64,000 nt of DNA from Microtetraspora malaysiensis. GTDB taxonomy: Bacteria; Actinomycetota; Actinomycetes; Streptosporangiales; Streptosporangiaceae. Position numbers and translations under genes: made by a program. The notes under the pieces are model-generated. The model was not told the origin of the DNA, searched no databases, and saw only the letters and a list, made by a program, of their open reading frames with translations. Below are positions 8,587 to 17,118 of this stretch, piece after piece (position 1 is the first letter of the stretch; each line of letters begins with the position of its first letter). The stretch lies in NCBI RefSeq assembly GCF_001528665.1, contig NZ_BBYJ01000016.1, positions 62,001 to 126,000 of the forward strand, written 5' to 3'.

Positions 8587-10353
8587 TCAGAAGACCGGAA
8601 CGCCCTCGCGGACCAGCTTCCAGTTCGCCTCGGCGAAGGTCGCCGGGTCGATCGTGCCGGACGCGGTGGCGTACTCGATCAGCGCCTGCCGGATCTCCAC
8701 CTGCGCGTTGTAGACCACCGGAGCGGTGGTGACGTGCGGGAAGCCGCCGCCGCCGGACTGCCGGTAGTTGTTGATCGCCACCACGAAGCGCTGGTCGGCG
8801 GCGACCGGCTGTCCCTGGTACGACAGGCCGGCGATGCGCTGCCCGACCGGCTTGGAGATGTCGATGTCGTATGTGACACCCGAGAGCTGGTCGTAGTTGT
8901 AGTCCGGCGTGCCGCCCGCGTTGGTGAGCGTGGCCACGTCCACGGGCGCGCCGGGGGCCACCTGGGCGAAGTATCTGGCGGAGTACTCCAGGAAGTCCTT
9001 GATCTGGGCGCCGGTCATCGTGACGCCGAGCAGGGTGTTGTCGTAGACGTACAGGCCGGCCATGTCGCGGACGCTCACCGGGCCGGCGGGGAAGACGGCC
9101 GTGCGGCTGAACGGCGCGGCGATCGACAGCACCGGCAGCGACGCCTCGGGGGTGCCCGCGATCGCCTTGCTCACCAGGTCGGTCTGCACCTTCTGGATGT
9201 AGTCCAGGATCGCGGTGTCCTTGTACGGCGACTCCGCCGCGGACAGCTCCTCCTTGGACTGGGCGATCACCTGGTTGACGTAGCCCACGGTCGCGTCGTG
9301 CTGGGGCTTCATCAGCGTGACGATCGTCGGGTCCTCGGCCACCGTGTTCGCGTTGAGCGTGGTGGACGACTTGGTCGTGACGGACCACTGGCCGCGCTGC
9401 TTGGTCAGCGTGAAGTCCACCACGGACAGCCGCTGGCCCCACTTGCTCGGCTCGGTCAGCAGCACCTGCTTGCCGGTGGCCTTGTTGACGACGAAGCGCT
9501 GCGGCACCTCGTTGTGGGCGTGGCCGAAGAGGACCGCGTCGATCCCGGGCACCTCCTCGGCGACCAGGGCGGCGGCGTTCTCCACCGGGAGGTCGGAGCC
9601 GTAGGAGGACAGGCCGCTGTCGCCCGCGTGCGCGGTGACCAGGACCACGTCGGCACCCTGGTCGCGGATGACCGGCACCCACTTCTTCGCGGTGGCGACC
9701 AGGTCGAGGAACTTCAGCTCGCCCTCGACGTTCGCCTTGTCCCAGATGGCCACGCCGGGGTTGGTCAGCCCGAGGACGCCCACCTTGATCGGCTTGTCGC
9801 CCTTGACGTTCATCGTCTTGATGATGAACGGCTGGTACGCGGGCTGGCCGGTCGTCGCCGACACCGCGTTCGCGCCCAGCACCGGGGCCTTCATCTGCTT
9901 GATCCAGGTGGCCAGCAGCGGCAGGCCGTAGTTGAACTCGTGGTTACCGAGGGTCACCGCGTCGTACCCGATGGCGTTCATGGCCTTGGCCATCGGGTGG
10001 ATCTCGCGGGACTCCGTGATCGGCTCGACCTTGGCGTAGTAGTAGTCGAGCGGTGTGCCCTGGAGGGTGTCGCCGGAGTCGAAGAGCAGCGTGTGGTCCG
10101 CGCCCCGATCGGCCCGGATCCCCTTGACCAGCGTGGAGATCTTCGCCAGGCCGATGTCGTTGTGCGCGCTGTCGTCGTACTCGGCGTCCTTGAAGTAGTC
10201 CCAGTTGAGGGCGTTTCCATGGATGTCGGAGCTGGCCATCACGGTGATCTTCACCGTGTGGTCGGGGGTGGCGAGGGCCGCGGGGGTGGCGAGGCCGAGG
10301 GCCGCCAGGGCGGCGGCGCCGACCGTGAGCGCCCGCCGTACGTGTGATGACAT
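8587..10353 (-). CDS. Secreted 5'-nucleotidase / 2',3'-cyclic-nucleotide phosphodiesterase
   Basis: 588-residue exported metallophosphoesterase. A Sec signal peptide spans residues 1-28, ending ATPAALA. Metal motifs follow in order: ASSDIHG near 40, FDSGDTLQG near 90, TLGNHEFNYG near 135, AHAGDS near 240 and FGHAHNEV near 270. The C-terminal 5_nucleotid_C domain contains the substrate-binding stretch INNYRQSGGGGFP near 545. It would release nucleosides and phosphate from extracellular nucleotides. The ATG at 10353 is chosen because it gives a clean signal peptide; an in-frame GTG at 10392 adds 13 residues but its AGGAAG box is only two bases away. No good ribosome site precedes 10353, so the start is uncertain. 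Confidence 0.9.
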   Translation of the reverse strand: MSSHVRRALTVGAAALAALGLATPAALATPDHTVKITVMASSDIHGNALNWDYFKDAEYDDSAHNDIGLAKISTLVKGIRADRGADHTLLFDSGDTLQGTPLDYYYAKVEPITESREIHPMAKAMNAIGYDAVTLGNHEFNYGLPLLATWIKQMKAPVLGANAVSATTGQPAYQPFIIKTMNVKGDKPIKVGVLGLTNPGVAIWDKANVEGELKFLDLVATAKKWVPVIRDQGADVVLVTAHAGDSGLSSYGSDLPVENAAALVAEEVPGIDAVLFGHAHNEVPQRFVVNKATGKQVLLTEPSKWGQRLSVVDFTLTKQRGQWSVTTKSSTTLNANTVAEDPTIVTLMKPQHDATVGYVNQVIAQSKEELSAAESPYKDTAILDYIQKVQTDLVSKAIAGTPEASLPVLSIAAPFSRTAVFPAGPVSVRDMAGLYVYDNTLLGVTMTGAQIKDFLEYSARYFAQVAPGAPVDVATLTNAGGTPDYNYDQLSGVTYDIDISKPVGQRIAGLSYQGQPVAADQRFVVAINNYRQSGGGGFPHVTTAPVVYNAQVEIRQALIEYATASGTIDPATFAEANWKLVREGVPVF

Positions 10354-10425
10354 GGGTGGGAGAGTAGTTACTGGAGATTGCTCATCGGTCACAGCTTCCT
10401 AAACAGGACATACCTCCGGCGTGAC

Positions 10426-11442
10426 CTACCAGCGCATGCGGACCTGCTCCGCCCACCCGAGCAGGCCGTCCACCCGGATCGGCGCACCTCCCTCGGGCCG
10501 GACCACGCCGCTGTAGTGGCCGAAGCACTGGTGGCCCTCGGTCGCGATCAGCCCGGCGTTGGTCCGGTCGGCCCGCTCGTGGAACGGCGTGAACGTCAGG
10601 TCCACCCGGTCGGAGCCCGACGTCCGCAGCGTCCACGGGGCGAGGTAGTCGGCGGTGGAGTACGTCCACTCCAGCTCCTCGCCGATCTTGGTGAGCCGGC
10701 CGTCCACGCACAGCGCGTTCTCGGTCATGCCGGTGCCCGCGGTCCACTTGCCGCCGAACTGCAGGCCCACCACGTGCCCGTCGGTCTCCCCGGAGGCCGC
10801 GCCCCAGTTCCACAGGGTGTCGTACGGCCAGCGGCCCCGGCCGTGGTCGAGCACGCCCCAGCCGGTGAAGTCGATCGTCTCCGCGCCGATCCGGACCGTC
10901 CCCTCGGCGCGGCGCGCCGTGTGCTTGGACGTGTACTGGAAGCGGCGCTCGCTCCACGGGATCACCACGCTGAGCGTCTCGTGCCCCGGCGGCAGCGCGA
11001 CCAGCAGGTCGGCCTCCAGCGGCCCGTCCGGCGTGGCGCAGCGGGCCCGCAGCCGGGTGCCGCCCTCCTCGTGGCGGATCTCGGCGGACACCGCGCCGCG
11101 CACCGCCAGGTCGCCGTCGAGCAGGCTCTCCGGCAGCCGTACCCCGCGGGCGAACGGGACCATGCCGGTCTTGCCGTACTCGCGCCCGCCGTACTCCAGG
11201 AAGTAGACGCTGCTCAGCGCGAGATAGTCGATGTCGCTGACGGTGACGGCGATCAGGTGCGTCGGCGTCGTCACGCACCAGTACTCCCACCGCTTGGTCC
11301 GGCCCCATCCGCGCAGGTTGCAGCGGTGCAGCGGGGTGCGGGACCAGCCGACGGCGGCCGGGTTGAGCCGCCCGTCCGCGGTGCAGAGATCGATCGGCGC
11401 GGTGATCTCGGGTTCGTGGGTGGACGCCTGGTTGGGGGGCAT
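10426..11442 (-). CDS. DUF2804 domain-containing protein
   Basis: 338-residue protein matching the DUF2804 family by length and by its aromatic, beta-rich composition. Recognisable family-like segments are LHRCNLRGWGRTKRWEYW near residue 35, WGVLDHGRGRWPYDTLWNWG near 200 and GLQFGGKWTAGTGMTENAL near 230. The family resembles lipocalin/AttH-like hydroxyneurosporene-synthase folds, but no activity is established. No signal peptide or membrane helix is seen. The start ATG 11442 is the first that leaves the family core intact; the ribosome site is weak. It is divergent from the antiporter genes and separated from the nucleotidase by about 70 bases on the same strand, so the two could be co-transcribed. 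Confidence 0.75.
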   Translation of the reverse strand: MPPNQASTHEPEITAPIDLCTADGRLNPAAVGWSRTPLHRCNLRGWGRTKRWEYWCVTTPTHLIAVTVSDIDYLALSSVYFLEYGGREYGKTGMVPFARGVRLPESLLDGDLAVRGAVSAEIRHEEGGTRLRARCATPDGPLEADLLVALPPGHETLSVVIPWSERRFQYTSKHTARRAEGTVRIGAETIDFTGWGVLDHGRGRWPYDTLWNWGAASGETDGHVVGLQFGGKWTAGTGMTENALCVDGRLTKIGEELEWTYSTADYLAPWTLRTSGSDRVDLTFTPFHERADRTNAGLIATEGHQCFGHYSGVVRPEGGAPIRVDGLLGWAEQVRMRW

Positions 11443-11566
11443 GCGCCGCAGCCTAGCCAGACGGCCGCTCCAGAGGAAGATTCCGTTTCTGGCGAATGTG
11501 CAACCGAGGAAGGCTGTCCGGATTGGTACGGTAAAGGCCCCGGACAGACAGGAAGTGAGGAGACCG

Positions 11567-12049
11567 GTGGAGGTCGAACAGACAGCGCTGCCCGGCATCG
11601 GGCTGCGTCACGAGTTCGTCACGCAGGCGGGCAGGCGCATCGGTGTGGTGTCACACCGAACAGGACGCCGCGACCTGATCGTGTACGACCGCCTTGATCC
11701 CGACCGCGCATGCGAGGCGATCAAGCTGAACGACGAGGAGTCGGACGCCCTGGCCGAGTTGCTGGGCGCGCCGCGGATCGTACAGCGGCTCAACGCCCTT
11801 CACCGGGAGGTCGAGGGGCTCGTCAGCGAGCAGCTCCCGATCGCGCCCGGCACGCCGTACGCGGGGCGGCCGATGGGAGACGCGCGGGTGCGCACCCGTA
11901 CCGGGACGTCCATCGTCGCCGTGGTGCGGGCCGGACAAGTGATCGCGAGCCCGGGACCGGAGTTCGTGCTTCAGGCAGGAGACGTGGTGGTCGTGGTAGG
12001 AAGCTCAGAAGGCACCGAGGCCGTCGCCGAGATCATGGCGAACGGGTAG
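11567..12049 (+). CDS. KhtT-like antiporter regulatory subunit (RCK_C domain)
   Basis: 160-residue cytoplasmic protein. The C-terminal 75 residues form an RCK_C/TrkA_C domain with GTPYAGRPMGDARVRTRTG and AGDVVVVVGSSEGTEAV, the nucleotide-sensing fold of K+ channel and antiporter gates. Its length and position immediately upstream of a CPA2 antiporter match KhtT of Bacillus, which gates the KhtU K+/H+ antiporter and in some species binds cyclic di-AMP. The GTG start at 11567 has AGGAG at 11558-11562. The gap to the antiporter is 8 bases, so the pair is one operon. Whether it binds cyclic di-AMP cannot be read here. Confidence 0.85.
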   Translation: MEVEQTALPGIGLRHEFVTQAGRRIGVVSHRTGRRDLIVYDRLDPDRACEAIKLNDEESDALAELLGAPRIVQRLNALHREVEGLVSEQLPIAPGTPYAGRPMGDARVRTRTGTSIVAVVRAGQVIASPGPEFVLQAGDVVVVVGSSEGTEAVAEIMANG

Positions 12050-12057
12050 GGCAGCGG

Positions 12058-13215
12058 GTGCACACAGCGATCCTCTTCGTCGAACTCGGTGGTGTCGTTC
12101 TCGCGTTGGGCGTGCTCGGAGCATTCGCCCTCCGCGTCGGTATCTCTCCCATCCCTCTCTATCTGATCGCCGGTCTCGCCTTCGGCACCGGCGGCATCCT
12201 GCCCCTCGCGACCAGCGAAGACTTCATCTCGGTCGGCGCCGAACTGGGCGTCATCCTCCTACTGCTCACCCTCGGCCTCGAGTACAACGCGGACGAACTG
12301 GTCACCAGCCTGCGCGGCAACGCCAAGGGCGGGCTGGTCGACCTGGTCCTCAACGCCGCCCCCGGCGCGGTGGCGGCCCTGCTGCTCGGCTGGGGCCCGG
12401 TCGCGGCGATCGCCATGGCCGGCGTCACGTACGCGACGTCGTCCGGCATCACGGCCAAGGTCCTGTCCGACCTCGGCTGGATCGGTAACCGGGAGACCCC
12501 GGTCGTGCTGTCGCTGCTGGTCTTCGAAGACCTCACGATGGCGCTGTACCTGCCGATCCTCACCGCCGTGCTCGCCGGCGTCGGCTTCATCGGGGGCGCC
12601 GTCACCGTCGCCATCGCGCTCGCCACCGTCAGCGTCGTCCTGCTGGTCGCCCTGAAGTACGGCCGCGTGATCGAGGCGTTCGTGCGCAGCCCCAACTCCG
12701 AGGTCCTGCTGCTCAAGGTGGTCGGCCTGGCGCTGCTGGTCGCCGGCCTCGCCCAGAAGCTGCAGGTCTCGGCCGCCGTCGGCGCCTTCCTGGTGGGCAT
12801 CGCCCTGTCCGGCGAGCTGGCCGAGGACGCCCGCGCGCTGCTCTCCCCGCTCCGCGACCTGTTCGCCGCGGTGTTCTTCGTGTTCTTCGGCCTGCAGACC
12901 GACCCGGCCGCGATCTGGCCGGTCGCCGGGCTGGCCGCGCTGCTCGCCGTCGTCAGCATGATCACCAAGCTGGCCACCGGTGCGTACGCGGCCCGGAAGG
13001 CGGGCATCGCACGGGAAGGCCGGGTACGGGCCGGCATCGCGCTCATCCCACGCGGTGAGTTCAACATCGTGATCGCCGGTCTCGCGGTCGCAGCCGGGGC
13101 ACATCCCGATCTCGGGCCGCTCGCCGCGGCCTACGTTCTGATCCTGGCGGCGTTCGGCCCGCTGGCCGCTCGCCTGGTCCAGCCCCTCATCGCCGCCGTG
13201 GCCCGCCGGGCCTGA
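12058..13215 (+). CDS. CPA2 cation/proton antiporter, KhtU-like
   Basis: 385-residue membrane protein with about 12 hydrophobic segments, of the monovalent cation:proton antiporter-2 family. The motif SVGAELGVILLLLTLGLEY near residue 60 and LVFEDLTMALYLPIL near 155 carry the conserved acidic residue expected at the ion site, and a re-entrant segment FFVFFGLQTDP lies near 285. It exchanges K+ or Na+ for H+ across the plasma membrane. There is no C-terminal TrkA domain; that function is supplied by the separate upstream subunit. Starts at GTG 12058. No riboswitch was recognised in the 124 bases upstream of the pair. Confidence 0.88.
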   Translation: MHTAILFVELGGVVLALGVLGAFALRVGISPIPLYLIAGLAFGTGGILPLATSEDFISVGAELGVILLLLTLGLEYNADELVTSLRGNAKGGLVDLVLNAAPGAVAALLLGWGPVAAIAMAGVTYATSSGITAKVLSDLGWIGNRETPVVLSLLVFEDLTMALYLPILTAVLAGVGFIGGAVTVAIALATVSVVLLVALKYGRVIEAFVRSPNSEVLLLKVVGLALLVAGLAQKLQVSAAVGAFLVGIALSGELAEDARALLSPLRDLFAAVFFVFFGLQTDPAAIWPVAGLAALLAVVSMITKLATGAYAARKAGIAREGRVRAGIALIPRGEFNIVIAGLAVAAGAHPDLGPLAAAYVLILAAFGPLAARLVQPLIAAVARRA

Positions 13216-13360
13216 CGTTCTCGGCGACCCCCCTTCCGTACGCGGTGCTCGCCGCTGACTTCGGCGAGCGCCGCGAGTGGGGATGTCCGGGGGGCGTCTC
13301 AGCCGCCCGGGGCGCGCGTTTCCCATGCTCCCGCCTCCCGGTCCGCCGGGGCGGCGGCGT

Positions 13361-14296
13361 TCAGCGCGGGATCACCCAGTCCGGCGCCCAGGTCCCGGCG
13401 GCGCCGTGGCCGGCCGCCGTGGCGGCGAGGTGGGCGCGGAGGGTGGCCAGCGCGGGGTGCGGGTTGTCGCGGCGCCACAGGAGCGAGTGCGGGTAGACGG
13501 GTGTGGGGTCGGTCACCGGGATGCGGCGCAGGCCGTGGCCGGCGGGCCAGACGAGGCGGGTCCGCCCGCCCATGAAGGTGGCCAGGGCCGGGGTGTCGGC
13601 GATGGTGTCGAGGAGCGCGTCGGAGCCGAAGTTGGGGCCGGTCGCCTCGATGGTGAGGCCGAACTCGGCGACGAGGTCGTCGTAGTAGGCGGTCCACTCG
13701 GTTCCGGGGGCGAGGCCGGGCATCCAGATCCGGTGCCCGGCGAGCTGAGCGACGGTCACCGACCGGGCGGACGCCAGCGCGTGGGCGGGGCCGACGAGGA
13801 GCTGCAGCGGCTCGTCGAGTACCCGGACGGACTCGATGTCCTCGGGAAGGGGCCGGCCGGGCATGGCGACGGCGCGGAAGGACGCGTCGATCGCACCGGA
13901 CCGGATGGCGGCGACGGCCTTCTCGATGTCGAACAGCATCACCACGTCGAGGTCGATCTCGGGGTGCGCGCGGTGGAAGCCGCGCATCAGGCCCGACGCC
14001 GCGCTGCGCGAGGCGAGCATGTCGACGCGCAGCGGACGGCGGCCGGTGCACACGGACGTCACCGCGCGCTCGGCGACGCGCAGCAGCTCCCGGGCGTGGG
14101 GCAGGAACGCCTGCCCGTCGATGGTGAGCTCGGCGCCGCGCGGCGTGCGGGTGAACAGCCGGACGCCGACGTCGCGCTCCAGCGCGGCGATGCGCTTGGA
14201 GACGGCCTGCTGGGTGATCGCCAGCTCGGCGGCGGCCTCCTGGAACTGCCCCGCGTCGGCGGCGGCGACGAAGGTCCGGACGATGTCGAGGTCCAT
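13361..14296 (-). CDS. LysR-family transcriptional regulator
   Basis: 311-residue LysR regulator. The winged helix occupies residues 1-60 with the recognition helix TQQAVSKRIAALERDVG near 28-44 and the wing LFTRTPRGAELT; residues 90-290 form the substrate-binding domain. It is divergent from an MFS transporter, the classic arrangement for a LysR protein controlling an efflux gene. A 15-bp inverted repeat lies 18 bases upstream of its own start codon and is the likely autoregulatory site. The inducer is unknown. No frameshift or missing part is visible. Confidence 0.9.
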   Translation of the reverse strand: MDLDIVRTFVAAADAGQFQEAAAELAITQQAVSKRIAALERDVGVRLFTRTPRGAELTIDGQAFLPHARELLRVAERAVTSVCTGRRPLRVDMLASRSAASGLMRGFHRAHPEIDLDVVMLFDIEKAVAAIRSGAIDASFRAVAMPGRPLPEDIESVRVLDEPLQLLVGPAHALASARSVTVAQLAGHRIWMPGLAPGTEWTAYYDDLVAEFGLTIEATGPNFGSDALLDTIADTPALATFMGGRTRLVWPAGHGLRRIPVTDPTPVYPHSLLWRRDNPHPALATLRAHLAATAAGHGAAGTWAPDWVIPR

Positions 14297-14313
14297 GCGG
14301 ACACCCTATGGAT

Positions 14314-14328
14314 ACAACCCTTGGTTGT
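14314..14328. promoter_or_regulatory. LysR operator candidate
   Basis: Perfect inverted repeat ACAACC-CTT-GGTTGT between the divergent LysR and MFS genes, 18 bases from the LysR start. Its size (15 bp) and place suit a LysR recognition site, though the T-N11-A spacing is not exact. Confidence 0.55.
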
Positions 14329-14430
14329 GGCCGGGCGGTCCTGCCGTTGTTTGATCCCTGGGCATGGTGCTCGCTTTGATGCTTCCGATCGCGGATCGGT
14401 TGTGCGAGTGAGTGACGAGGGGCGTCGAGC

Positions 14431-15681
14431 ATGCGGAGCGGGCACCGGTTGGGGCGGCAGTTCGGGTGGCTCTGGGGAGCGTACGGGACCAGCGCGCTCG
14501 GCACCTGGCTCGCCTTCGGCGCGTTCCCGCTGATCGCCATCGAGGTGGTGCACGCCGGGCCGGCGGAGGTCGCGGCGTTGTCCTCTGTGGGGGCTCTGGC
14601 GGGCGCGGCCCTGGCGGTGCCACTGGGTCCGTGGGTGGAGTTCCGCCGCAAGCGGCCGGTGCTGATCGGGATGGACCTGGTGCGGTTCGCGGCGCTGCTG
14701 ACGATCCCCGCCGCGTTCGCGCTCGGTGTGCTCTCCTTCGTCCAGCTCCTGCTGGTCTCGGTCGTCGTCGCGGCCGCCGACATCACGTTCCGCGCCGCCT
14801 CCGGCGCGTACCTGAAGACGCTGCTGCCGGCCGAGGACCTGCTCGTCGCCAACGCCCGATTCGAGTCCACGACCTGGACGACCACGATCATCGGACCGCC
14901 GCTGGGCGGCGCCGCGATCGGGATCCTCGGTCCGGTGGCGACGGTGGTGGCCGACGCGGTCAGCTACCTGCTCTCGGCCCTGGGCATCCGCGCGACGGGC
15001 GGCCAGGAGCCGCGGCCCGAGCGCCGGGAGGCCGCGCGCATGCGGGCCGGGGACCTGCTCGACGGTTGGCGGTACATCCTCGCCGACGCGACGCTGCGTC
15101 CACTGTTCTTCAACACCGCCTTGTTCAACGGCCTGCTGATGGCCACCGATGCGCTGCTGGCCGTCCTGATGCTCGGCCGGCTCGGGTTCGCGCCGTGGCA
15201 GTACGGTCTCGCCTTCGCCGCGCCCGCGATCGGCGGGCTGCTCGGTTCGCGGCTGGCCCGACCGCTCGTCACCCGGTTCGGGCAGCACCGGGTCCTGGTC
15301 GTGGCCGGGGTGCTGCGCGTGATCTGGCCCGTCGGGCTGGCCTTCGTGGGGCCGGGGACCGGAGGGCTGCTGCTGGTGATGGGCGTCGAGCTCGGGCTGA
15401 TCTTCTGCTGCGGGGTCTTCAACCCCGTCTACGCCTCCTACCGCCTCGAGCGCACCGCGACCGAGCGGGTCACCCGCACGCTGTCTGCCTGGTCGGTGAC
15501 GACCAAGGTCTCGACCGCGCTCCTGACGGCCGCATGGGGCGCGCTGGGCGGCCTGCTCGGCCCGCGTACGGCCATCGGCCTGGCCGGCGTGCTCCTGCTG
15601 GCGACCCCGCTGCTGCTCCCCCGACGCGCCGCGGCGCCCCTCGCCGAGCCGGAGATCGTGGCTCACGTGCCCAACGTGTAG
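14431..15681 (+). CDS. MFS transporter (EntS/macrolide-efflux-like)
   Basis: 416-residue major facilitator with about 12 helices. Motif A-like basic loop FRRKRPVLIGMD is near residue 72 between helices 2 and 3, and the second half repeats the pattern with RFGQHRVLV. It lacks any fused domain. Sequence style matches the drug/siderophore exporter group related to EntS. ATG 14431 is preceded by GAGGGG at 14415-14420. It is controlled by the divergent LysR gene by position. The next gene, an isochorismatase-like protein, starts 57 bases later on the same strand and could be co-transcribed; there is no siderophore biosynthesis cluster here. Confidence 0.85.
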   Translation: MRSGHRLGRQFGWLWGAYGTSALGTWLAFGAFPLIAIEVVHAGPAEVAALSSVGALAGAALAVPLGPWVEFRRKRPVLIGMDLVRFAALLTIPAAFALGVLSFVQLLLVSVVVAAADITFRAASGAYLKTLLPAEDLLVANARFESTTWTTTIIGPPLGGAAIGILGPVATVVADAVSYLLSALGIRATGGQEPRPERREAARMRAGDLLDGWRYILADATLRPLFFNTALFNGLLMATDALLAVLMLGRLGFAPWQYGLAFAAPAIGGLLGSRLARPLVTRFGQHRVLVVAGVLRVIWPVGLAFVGPGTGGLLLVMGVELGLIFCCGVFNPVYASYRLERTATERVTRTLSAWSVTTKVSTALLTAAWGALGGLLGPRTAIGLAGVLLLATPLLLPRRAAAPLAEPEIVAHVPNV

Positions 15682-15738
15682 CCGGCCCCGGCGTGCGATC
15701 TCGCGTGTCAGGGCGCTTTCATCACCCAAGGAGAGAAA

Positions 15739-16353
15739 ATGACCGTCACGACCCCGGCGCTGGACCCCCGGACGGCCGCGCTGCTCGTCATGGATTACCA
15801 GCAGGGAATCCTGGCCTCGCTCCCCGGCTCGGCCGACCCGGAAGCACTGCTGTCACGGGTGGCCGGCGCCATCGCCGACATGCGAGCACACGGCGCCGCC
15901 ATTGCCTACGTGCGAGTCGGATTCACCGAAGCCGACTGGGCGGCGATCCCGCCGGCCAACAAGACTTTCTCCTTCCTCGGGCAGCAGCGCCTCATGCACC
16001 ACGCGGATCCCGCCACAGACGTCCACCGTCAGCTCGCTCCCGAGCCCGGCGACATCACCGTCCGCAAGACCCGCTACGGCGCGCTGTCCACGACAGACCT
16101 GGACCGGCAGCTGCGGGATCGCGGCATCACCACCCTGGTCATCGCCGGCATCACCACCAGCGGCGTCGTACTGTCCACCGTCACTGACGCCGCCGACCGC
16201 GACTACCAGCTCTACGTCCTCTCCGACGGCGTCACCGACCCGGACCCGCAAGCCCATCAGACCCTGATGACCAGCGTTTTCCCGAGAGTGGCCCACATCA
16301 TCGACACCGCCGAACTGCGCTCGCTCCTGCACGGAAGCCATCCGGGGCCGTGA
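15739..16353 (+). CDS. Isochorismatase-like protein lacking the catalytic cysteine
   Basis: 204-residue protein with the isochorismatase/cysteine-hydrolase fold. The catalytic Asp is D19 in VMDYQQG and the Lys is K110 in VRKTRYGAL. At the position of the nucleophilic Cys in nicotinamidase-type members the motif reads GITTSGVVLSTV, residues 137-148, with Val at 143. Thus amidohydrolase chemistry through a thioester is unlikely; true isochorismatases also lack this Cys and use water, so vinyl-ether hydrolysis or a non-enzymatic role is possible. A strong AAGGAGAG precedes ATG 15739. It follows the MFS exporter. Function is left open. Confidence 0.82.
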   Translation: MTVTTPALDPRTAALLVMDYQQGILASLPGSADPEALLSRVAGAIADMRAHGAAIAYVRVGFTEADWAAIPPANKTFSFLGQQRLMHHADPATDVHRQLAPEPGDITVRKTRYGALSTTDLDRQLRDRGITTLVIAGITTSGVVLSTVTDAADRDYQLYVLSDGVTDPDPQAHQTLMTSVFPRVAHIIDTAELRSLLHGSHPGP

Positions 16354-16461
16354 CGCATGTCCCGGGGTCGTCCTGGAGAGTGGACATGACGGCGTCCCTG
16401 TTTCTTTCTATCGTTGCTCTCTGGGCGCCGGGCGCGTGCCGTCGTATCTCCGAGGACCGAT

Positions 16462-17016
16462 GTGACCACCAGCAGGACGCCGTCGCCGTTCGCGGCGGGG
16501 GAGACCTCCCTCATCGTCAAGTTGCCCGAGGCGGAGCCGATCGTCAGCCCCTGGCGCGAGCGCTTCGACCCGTCGGCGGCGTACGGCGTGCCCGCCCACG
16601 TCACGATCCTGTACCCGTTCCTTGAACATGCCAGGATCGACGCCCGGGTGGTGGCGGAGCTGCGGGGGCTGTTCGCCGGGCACGCGTCGTTCGAGGCGCG
16701 GTTCGCCCGGTGCGGGCGCTTCCCCGGCATCCTGTACCTCGTCCCCGAGCCGGAGGCGCGGTTCGTGGCGCTGACCGAGGCGGTCGCGGCGCGCTGGCCG
16801 GAGGCCCCGCCGTACCGGGGCCAGTTCGACGAGGTGATCCCGCACCTGACCGTGGCGGACGGCGAGGACCTGGACGCGGTCGAGCGGGAGGTCGCGGCCC
16901 GCCTACCGGTGGTCGCTCACGCCCGCTCGGTGTCGCTGGAGGTCTTCGACGGCGAGCGGTGGCACCCCGAGGGGGAGTTCCCATTAGGCGGGAAGTTAGG
17001 ACAAAAACCGTCCTAA
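16462..17016 (+). CDS. 2'-5' RNA ligase family (2H phosphoesterase) protein
   Basis: 184-residue protein with the two HxT motifs of the 2H phosphoesterase superfamily: HVTILYPF near residue 48 and HLTVAD near residue 128. Members act on cyclic phosphates or 2',5' linkages in RNA and nucleotides. The start is GTG 16462, with CGAGGA five bases upstream; a TTG further upstream would add 16 residues without a ribosome site. The final codons form one arm of a 7-bp hairpin that could end transcription. No operon partner is obvious: the next gene begins about 100 bases later. Confidence 0.85.
   Translation: MTTSRTPSPFAAGETSLIVKLPEAEPIVSPWRERFDPSAAYGVPAHVTILYPFLEHARIDARVVAELRGLFAGHASFEARFARCGRFPGILYLVPEPEARFVALTEAVAARWPEAPPYRGQFDEVIPHLTVADGEDLDAVEREVAARLPVVAHARSVSLEVFDGERWHPEGEFPLGGKLGQKPS
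16996..17016 (+). terminator. Hairpin overlapping the end of the 2H phosphoesterase gene
   Basis: Perfect inverted repeat TTAGGAC / GTCCTAA (16996-17002, 17010-17016) with a 7-base A-rich loop; the second arm contains the TAA stop codon. No T-tract follows, so it may be a weak terminator or an mRNA 3' stabiliser. Confidence 0.45.
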
Positions 17017-17118
17017 AGGACGTCTAGTGTTGTCCCGCGAAACGGGAGGGCGCGCGATGGGGGAATCACGGGAGGGGCACTAGCCTGCGAGGCACCCCGA
17101 CGAACCGGAGAGGTGGCC

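Noticed and set aside
11443-11566. Searched for a cyclic di-AMP (ydaO) riboswitch before the KhtT/KhtU pair
   Set aside because: The region is only 124 bases and I could not find the conserved riboswitch blocks.
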